The notes beneath the pieces are model-generated. The model was not told the origin of the DNA. It worked only from the letters and a program-made list of their open reading frames with translations, and ran no database searches. A program made the position numbers and the translations under genes. This document shows, piece by piece, positions 57,691 through 64,000 of a stretch of 64,000 nt of DNA. Position 1 is the first letter of the stretch; each line of letters starts with the position of its first letter. Source of the DNA: Rhyacichthys aspro (lineage: Eukaryota > Chordata > Actinopteri > Gobiiformes > Rhyacichthyidae); contig CM072152.1 of the NCBI GenBank assembly GCA_036850595.1, positions 13,349,640 through 13,413,639 of the forward strand, written 5' to 3'.

Positions 57691-59340
57691 TCTTCTGTTC
57701 TCTGGGTAATTTCAAGGTGTTTTGTACAAACACAACTCTACTAGGGTCCAGTATTTCTGCTATTTCTGCTCTGTCTATTTGAGCCCTAAAGAGGGTGTCA
57801 CTCAAGTAATGTCTGTGCTTCTAGAGACAGGGATTTATATCATTTATATTGGAGGTTTCTGTCCAGCTGAGGGTACTGAGTCAGTGAGATGAGGCATGAC
57901 TCAACCAATCTAAGAACCATTAAATTACTATTTGTATGTATATTTTGGGGTTAAAAGTTATGTGGTGCTACTGGCTAACAGTAATGGAGGGTGGCGTTAA
58001 GTAAAAATACATTCAGTCTTGACTTATTTTTCCTTCAAATGTGCAAAACACATTTGAGTACTCCATTCAAAGAAAGCACTTAACGCTGTAGGAGTACACG
58101 TCTCTTTTCAAATAATCAATGCCCCTGTCCATTGCCAGTAATTGTTTCTTTTATGTAGGAAACAACTGAAGGCAGCAGTGAGCTGTAAAACAAACATCTC
58201 ATTAACATAAGTTGGAAATGTATTTGTCCTAAAATCGACCTCATGTTCCTATATTGGTCTTGAATCTTACACACTTCAAATGATATTTTGTAATGTGTAA
58301 TTTCATGGTAGTTATCGCCATGAAAGCACTTCATGTTGATTAATGCAGTGTAAAACCTTTTGAACTGAACAACCCTTATTCATGAATACAGAATTACACA
58401 GACAGCTTCAGCAGTGCTAACTGTACAGCCACATTCTCTCAGGAATCTCTCCTTCTGATCTTCATATGTTGAAGGCTTCAATTTCACAAGTGCATGGTGT
58501 TCATTTCAATCACTGGCCCATCCCCCTTAAAGTGTTGTTAAATACCCCTTCTCCTGAGTTCATTTAATCATCTGTGTTGATATCTCACAAGTATTTTCAG
58601 ATAAACAGTGACACCAACAAAGTTCACAATCTTGAATCTTCAATCTTACTTTGATTTCAATGCATTGTTTGTGTTTATGGAAAGTAAAGAGCCATCCGTC
58701 AGTGTCACAGTCACAGTCACTGATAAAAGGACAATGACAGCTTTTTATTTAAAATATGGTTCAATGTAAATTTTCTATTGATATAAACAAATGTAAAGAT
58801 TCACAAATGGGGCCCAGTAAACACGTCCTAATTATATAGTTTATAGAGTAGAGCTTCTCATGTTTCAACAACAATAAATAATACAGTTTTATATACCAGA
58901 TCTTTAATGAATAAAACATTGTCAAGAGCAGAGAAAATAACAACCCTGATGTGAAAGCACAAAAAATGATGGTAGTTAACTGCCCCTAAACTTGCAGAGG
59001 CGACTCAAACATCAGCGTCTGTCGTTACAGTCTCTCAGCTGAGGAAGGAGGACATGTACAACACATCAGGGAAGAGGAACCACTCAGAATAAGCACTTAG
59101 GCACAAATAGGAGGCAACTATCACAGTCGCGCAGACAGCTCATCTTTAGCCAACCTCTAATTACATTGGCATTCAGTCCATCACACAGCAGGCACAGTCT
59201 GGCATCTATCACTGCGCTGCAAAGATCCTGAAAAAGAACTTTACCATGAGACTATGAATGCTGAGCTCTCACTGCTGACGAAAGCTAATTTACAGAAAAA
59301 AAAACATTTAAAGTAAAGGACAGACAAAAGATGCAATATA

Positions 59341-59360
59341 TGTGTGTGTGTGTGTGTGTT
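59341..59360. repeat. (TG)n microsatellite
   Basis: This is a 20-bp TG dinucleotide run in non-coding DNA upstream of the visible kazrin exons. Confidence 0.9.
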
Positions 59361-61117
59361 AACCTTTGTGTGTTTATTCATAATGGAGCACTTCACAGTT
59401 TGATCAGAAACATTTAGGGAATTTGACTGATAATTGCTTCAGTTCATAACAACAAAAGACCAAATTTGTGAAGCAAGTCTTTAACAGAACAAAAATTTGT
59501 ATGTAGCTATAAACACTTATCACAAAGCTATAAAGGATGTGGCAGTTGTCAGTGCTGCACAATAATTATTTCATGTTGGGAGGCAAAATAACTGCAGTGT
59601 TCAAATTTCTATCATTTCCTTCCATGTAATTAAATGGAAAAGGCACAGTGTGGGAAGAATTTTAAACACATCTAAATAGGATTTCCCAGCAGGGCCGATG
59701 ATGAATAAATTAACAAAACTAAATTATGCGAAGCCTCTGAATCCGTGACCTTTGCTACAACACTAAGACAGACAATCAAGCCTGGTCACATAAGACATAA
59801 AGATTGGGCTTTGGCTAAGATATACATATCGATTATTTCACAAGAAAAGCCATTCAGCCCTGACTCCAACATGTGCCAGTCTGGTTTTATCACGCAGCAA
59901 ACACATGGACCTCATACAAATGTGAGCGTACAAAACGCTGACACGGCTCTCCCATGGCACATTTCCACTGGTAGGCATCATTAACATCCTTTATCACAGA
60001 TGGCAATCATGAAAAGAACATAAATCACATTTTTGATGGTAGAAATGCACAGACTGAACGCTATAAACACAACTGCAGGGCAACTTGACTTGGCATTCAA
60101 CCCACTTTTTAAACCAAGTGGCAAGCGGTAAACAGTATTCTCCTTTGAGACACATTTAAGTGAAACAATACCATATATTTAAGGTCAAGCTGTCTCAAAA
60201 TTATTAACCAATCAAAACATGCAGCTGACAAAATGGCAGCTAAACAATGTTCTTTACGATTTCTTCTCCCTGGAGCTGCAAATACTACAATACTATCTAT
60301 AAAGTTTGACTGCTGTGTGCATAACCATATCTGACACAGTCAATCAATACTGGCAACACTCACAGAATATTTGGCCTTAAAGTGTGCTCCAAGGCTACTG
60401 CGATCCATAGCCTTTGTATTTTGTGAGTGTGAGAGCAGCCAAGCAGCCATGATAAAAACACACAGCGCTCCCACAGGGACCACTGTTACATCACTGTTGT
60501 TGACAAAGATGAGTGTCCAGGGTTATCTATGTACCTGAGGTCTAGCACATCAACTCTGAACTCTCAGTTTACTCTCATGTTTGTGATAAAGGACAAAATG
60601 ACAACAGCCCATTGGAAGTAGATGAATCCTGAATGACAGTCTTTTGAAATTATATTCTCTGTATTTGAGCACTCTTCTAGCAAATCGTTTTTACAAAGTC
60701 AAAGCTCACAGGTCCAAAGTACTACACTTCAAGGTTTTCAGTCTTTTGAGTCTTTTCAGCAAAACTAATATAATATAAGCTTTTAAATCTGTATTTATTT
60801 AACAAAAAAGTATAAACCAATTACAACTGACAGGTGTTTGTATTTCCATGAAATATTTAGTCAAAAAAGATATAGAGATTAAAGATATGATTTTTTTTTT
60901 TATGCTTTGGTGATCATTGATTTACAATGTGAGAGGTGCTTTTTGGCCTTTGGTTGTAAAGCCCTGTAGCGCTGAGCTTTACAGAGCGCATTTGAAAGCA
61001 GCGTCATGCGAGTAACGTATGGCTTAACTCTGTTTAATCTGTCAAACTATTTAAGAAAATGAATAACATTCTTTTAGAAGAGAAGGGAGGGAGAAGCATC
61101 AAGTCTTTTCAGGTCAG

Positions 61118-61235
61118 AGGCTCAAGTCCAAGTGAAGTCTCGTGTCATTGGTGTTAAAGTCCAAGTCGAGTAAGTCTTTTTACATTTTCTCTAGTCAAGT
61201 CAGAAATCATCAAATTTGTGACTCAGGTCGGACCC
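61118..61235. repeat. Dispersed CAAGTC-rich repeat fragment
   Basis: Repeated short blocks (CTCAAGTCCAAGTGAAGTC, GTGTTAAAGTCCAAGTCGAG, CTAGTCAAGTCAG, TGACTCAGGTCGG) resemble a transposon-derived repeat common in spiny-rayed fishes. Its ends are not defined. A looser region of the same type (TTTTGAGTCTTTTCAGC) is near 60745. Confidence 0.45.
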
Positions 61236-64000
61236 AGATCATTCATAACAGAACAACGAGGGAATCTTCCTCTTTGTGACAGTATCTAACCCTATAGACA
61301 CAATAGGCAGATACAGCTGCTTGTTCCATCCCCGGAACAACGTCCACTGTGATGAATAATGACTGTAGGGTTGACCTGCCAAACTGGAATAGAGCAGGAC
61401 CAGAGCTTAATGATACTGCTCATCCTTCATTTTGGCGTCTGTATAGATGCACATGCAGCACAGATGTAGGACAAAGCAGTAAAAAAATGAAAAAAAATCA
61501 AGACTCCATCATGGCCTACATAATAAATATTTCTGTAAACCCAGGGGATTAGCTACTGTCGGTTGTACACTAGTTAATCTAACGCAGCCTCTTTGAGAAG
61601 CACTACAGCGAGGGTTTGGATTAGCCTGCACACAAAGCAATAACAAATGTGGATGTTTTAAGGCACTTCATGTTAAAGTGTGTGAAAAGCAGTACACGTT
61701 ATTTATTTATTTTTTTCGTACAATGGACAAAACTCAGTGGGACAGTAGGTCACAGCTGGCCAGCATCTGAACTGTTATAACCCGATGGCTTTGTGGTGGA
61801 AAAGCTAGATGAGGATGGATTTAAAGTGAAGATTAAGCAGAGGCTGGGAGAAATCCAACCCTGACACTTCCTCACAAATAAAACATTCCCCCACCTTCTT
61901 TTGCGCTGCTGTGGGCATGACCAGCAGCAGCTTAACTTTGGAGCAATGTCCAAAAGTGTGGGGACATGTGGAAAATGTGAGCTATTTAGCCGAGCTGTAT
62001 TCATTTATAGACATGGGAATTGATTAGCACTGTTTTCACACATGCCTTTTACTGGCACACCCTGTCCAGCTGCTTCGGGATGTCAAGAAGCTCTCTCACT
62101 GAGGACAGACAGGGGCGTCAACAACTGTCCTGCCTTGAGAGACCTACAATAAAGTCTTATTTTCAAATTACTGCTTGCACCGCGCTAATGAGCCACTCCA
62201 AATGGGTCTGTGGCGACATATTGAAAGGTTTAGAGTTTTTGTCCGGCTAAACAAAATAATAAGCGGTGAGTACAAGACAGAAGACAGTTATTTTCTGTAG
62301 GCTGCCGCTCTACAACAACAAAGATGGAGTGAAGTCCCACTGCTGAGAGACGTTAGTACATGTGTAAATAATAGAACTAAGACTGGGATGTTCCCGAGTC
62401 TGAACTAGTCAGGTACTAAAAGAAGAAGTGGAAATCACCCACACGTGAACCCCACACTGTCAGCTCGACCAGTCTTCAAACAGAATTCAATAACGTCTGC
62501 AACTCGGTCCATACCTCTGCTGCTGAAATAACAACCAAACCAAAACGCCACATGCTTTATTCAAAAGTTGCTTGTTGAGCCATGTGTTGCTCTGGTTATA
62601 AATAAACCCCGTTAGTCATGTGTGTCAGCTGTCTATGGGAGCTGATTAATGCGGAAAAAAAACTGAATTATGATCAAAATCCACGTTGTCTGTCAGTATG
62701 AATCAACGCAAGTACTCCTCGGCTGTCTTGACACAAATGATAACGTCTGGAGCCATTAGTCAAGACGTGTTCTTTGACGTAATGATCTTCGGATTGTCAG
62801 GCTCGAAATCACACTGGGAACCAAGAAAAACATACTTTCAAATTCTAATTTAAGATAACAAGAGGCTACAACACACTACATATACACATCTCAAAGTACA
62901 GTATGTTTCCAAATGTGTGTAATCACGTTAAAATACACTCATTGCATTTGTTATTTTGGAAAAATAGACAAACTGAGCTGGAGGAGAAGTGCATTCATAG
63001 CTCCTTTTGAACGCATAACCTTGCAGTAAGGTTTAGGATCATTTTTGTTTAGTCGTACAATTTTTAATACAGCACAGCTCTTTTGAAAAGCATTAGAGTG
63101 AGTCTGGATTTTTGTCCTCAGTAACTTACATGTAAAAATCGTTCTATTTTTATGTTTTTTTTTGTGTGAAATCACCGTCAGACCAGTTCAAGAAGCACCA
63201 CGCTGACCCATGGCCGTTCACATGCTCTAAAAAGATGAGACACTCTACCTTCAGAAGCAAGGTAAAAGATGCATGAGAAACTTTATGGCCGTGATGACAC
63301 ACAGAGGAAAGGTTTTCTTCTAAGGCCCTGTTCTGTTCAGTGCAGCAGCTCAACATAGAGACACAGAAAAGGTCAAAGAAATCAAAATGATGAAGATGAA
63401 ATTTAACATCTTCTACAAAAAAATGTAATTCAAGTGGCTATTAATAGGCTTTGGTAGAACAAAAAAGACAGAATGTAAAATCACTGCTATAATCTGCGAC
63501 AGTAAATTGTATCAAACTAGATTCCAAGCCTCAGGTGGAGTGATGAATGACCCGTTGTAGCAGCAGATTTTACTGTACTACTGGAAATATTCAGTGAATG
63601 AAAAATGGCCCAGGCAGCTATCCACATCATGGTTTCTATTTTCTGAGAGTGTTACAATACAAGTCTTTAAGGTCACCACTTTCTTATACCACCTCACAGT
63701 TCAATGAGAACCTGAATCAGCTTTTTGCTCCGCGCTTTTCACAGCTCAGAATGACTAATGTCCGAGCCGAGGCGCAGTCTCGAGTTGAGCACATAGTTCT
63801 CCTTAACTGCATCACAGAGCAGCACTGGAACGGAGCGGACACACTACCTGACACAACTGTAATTAGTGGGGTGGCAATGGGAGTGTTAATTAGCATCTGG
63901 GGTAGCTTTACCAGCTTAGCCACTGTGCTTCATGCATATGTCATACACACAGCCGCACTTGACACATGTATAATTATGAATATTTCCTCTTTACCTGCAG

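Larger units (their letters stand above)
57691..64000. other. kazn: kazrin 5' intronic sequence; no recognised exon
   Basis: This is AT-rich DNA with small repeats, upstream of the last visible kazrin exon. The remaining N-terminal exons are expected further right. The final six bases read on the minus strand as CTGCAG followed by GTAAAG, which could be the donor of an exon cut off by the window edge, but nothing more can be said. The block at 63830-63960 (TAATTAG twice, ATGCATATGTCA) has homeodomain- and POU-like motifs. Confidence 0.45.

Overview
This window is vertebrate nuclear DNA, most likely from a ray-finned (teleost, probably spiny-rayed) fish. It has small GT-AG exons in long AT-rich introns. 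The predicted proteins align from memory with vertebrate SKI, TMEM51 and kazrin. The repeats are fish-like: a decayed Tc1-type transposon, a tRNA-derived SINE, and hAT-type elements with 8-bp target duplications. No prokaryotic, plastid or viral gene was recognised. Family assignments come from reading translations and remembered family sequences, not from a database search.

All three recognised genes lie on the minus strand, so transcription runs from high to low coordinates. From right to left: (1) kazrin (kazn), at least 57128 to 36945 and running off the right edge at its 5' end. It has 13 shared coding exons plus two candidate upstream or alternative 5' exons, encoding an N-terminal coiled coil and three C-terminal SAM domains. 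One exon (43023-42853) gives either the long SAM-containing form or, when its internal donor is not used, a short form ending in its own stop. (2) tmem51, with a candidate non-coding first exon near 34093-34370 and two coding exons (32130-31735, 31427-30980) for a 280-residue two-pass membrane protein with PY-type motifs. (3) ski, with seven coding exons from 29278 to 3479 for a 682-residue SMAD-binding transcriptional co-repressor; its first intron is 22.8 kb. In all three genes the exon phases I read join without a frame break, and total lengths are whole codons (ski 2049 nt, tmem51 843 nt, kazrin long form 2025 nt from the alternative first exon).

The rest is intronic and intergenic DNA. 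Notable items are a 12-unit A/T-tract array next to an assembly gap just upstream of tmem51; an intact SINE with a perfect 16-bp target duplication; a Tc1-type relic in the last kazrin intron; two hAT-type non-autonomous elements in kazrin introns, one carrying a roughly 21-bp minisatellite that recurs 42 kb away in ski intron 1; a (TA)31 tract; and four CTCF-like motifs on one strand. The three genes do not form a pathway. Ski represses TGF-beta/SMAD transcription in the nucleus, kazrin is a cortical/desmosomal and endosomal scaffold, and TMEM51 is a poorly characterised membrane protein. kazn-tmem51 adjacency matches the human order on 1p36; ski as the next gene does not.
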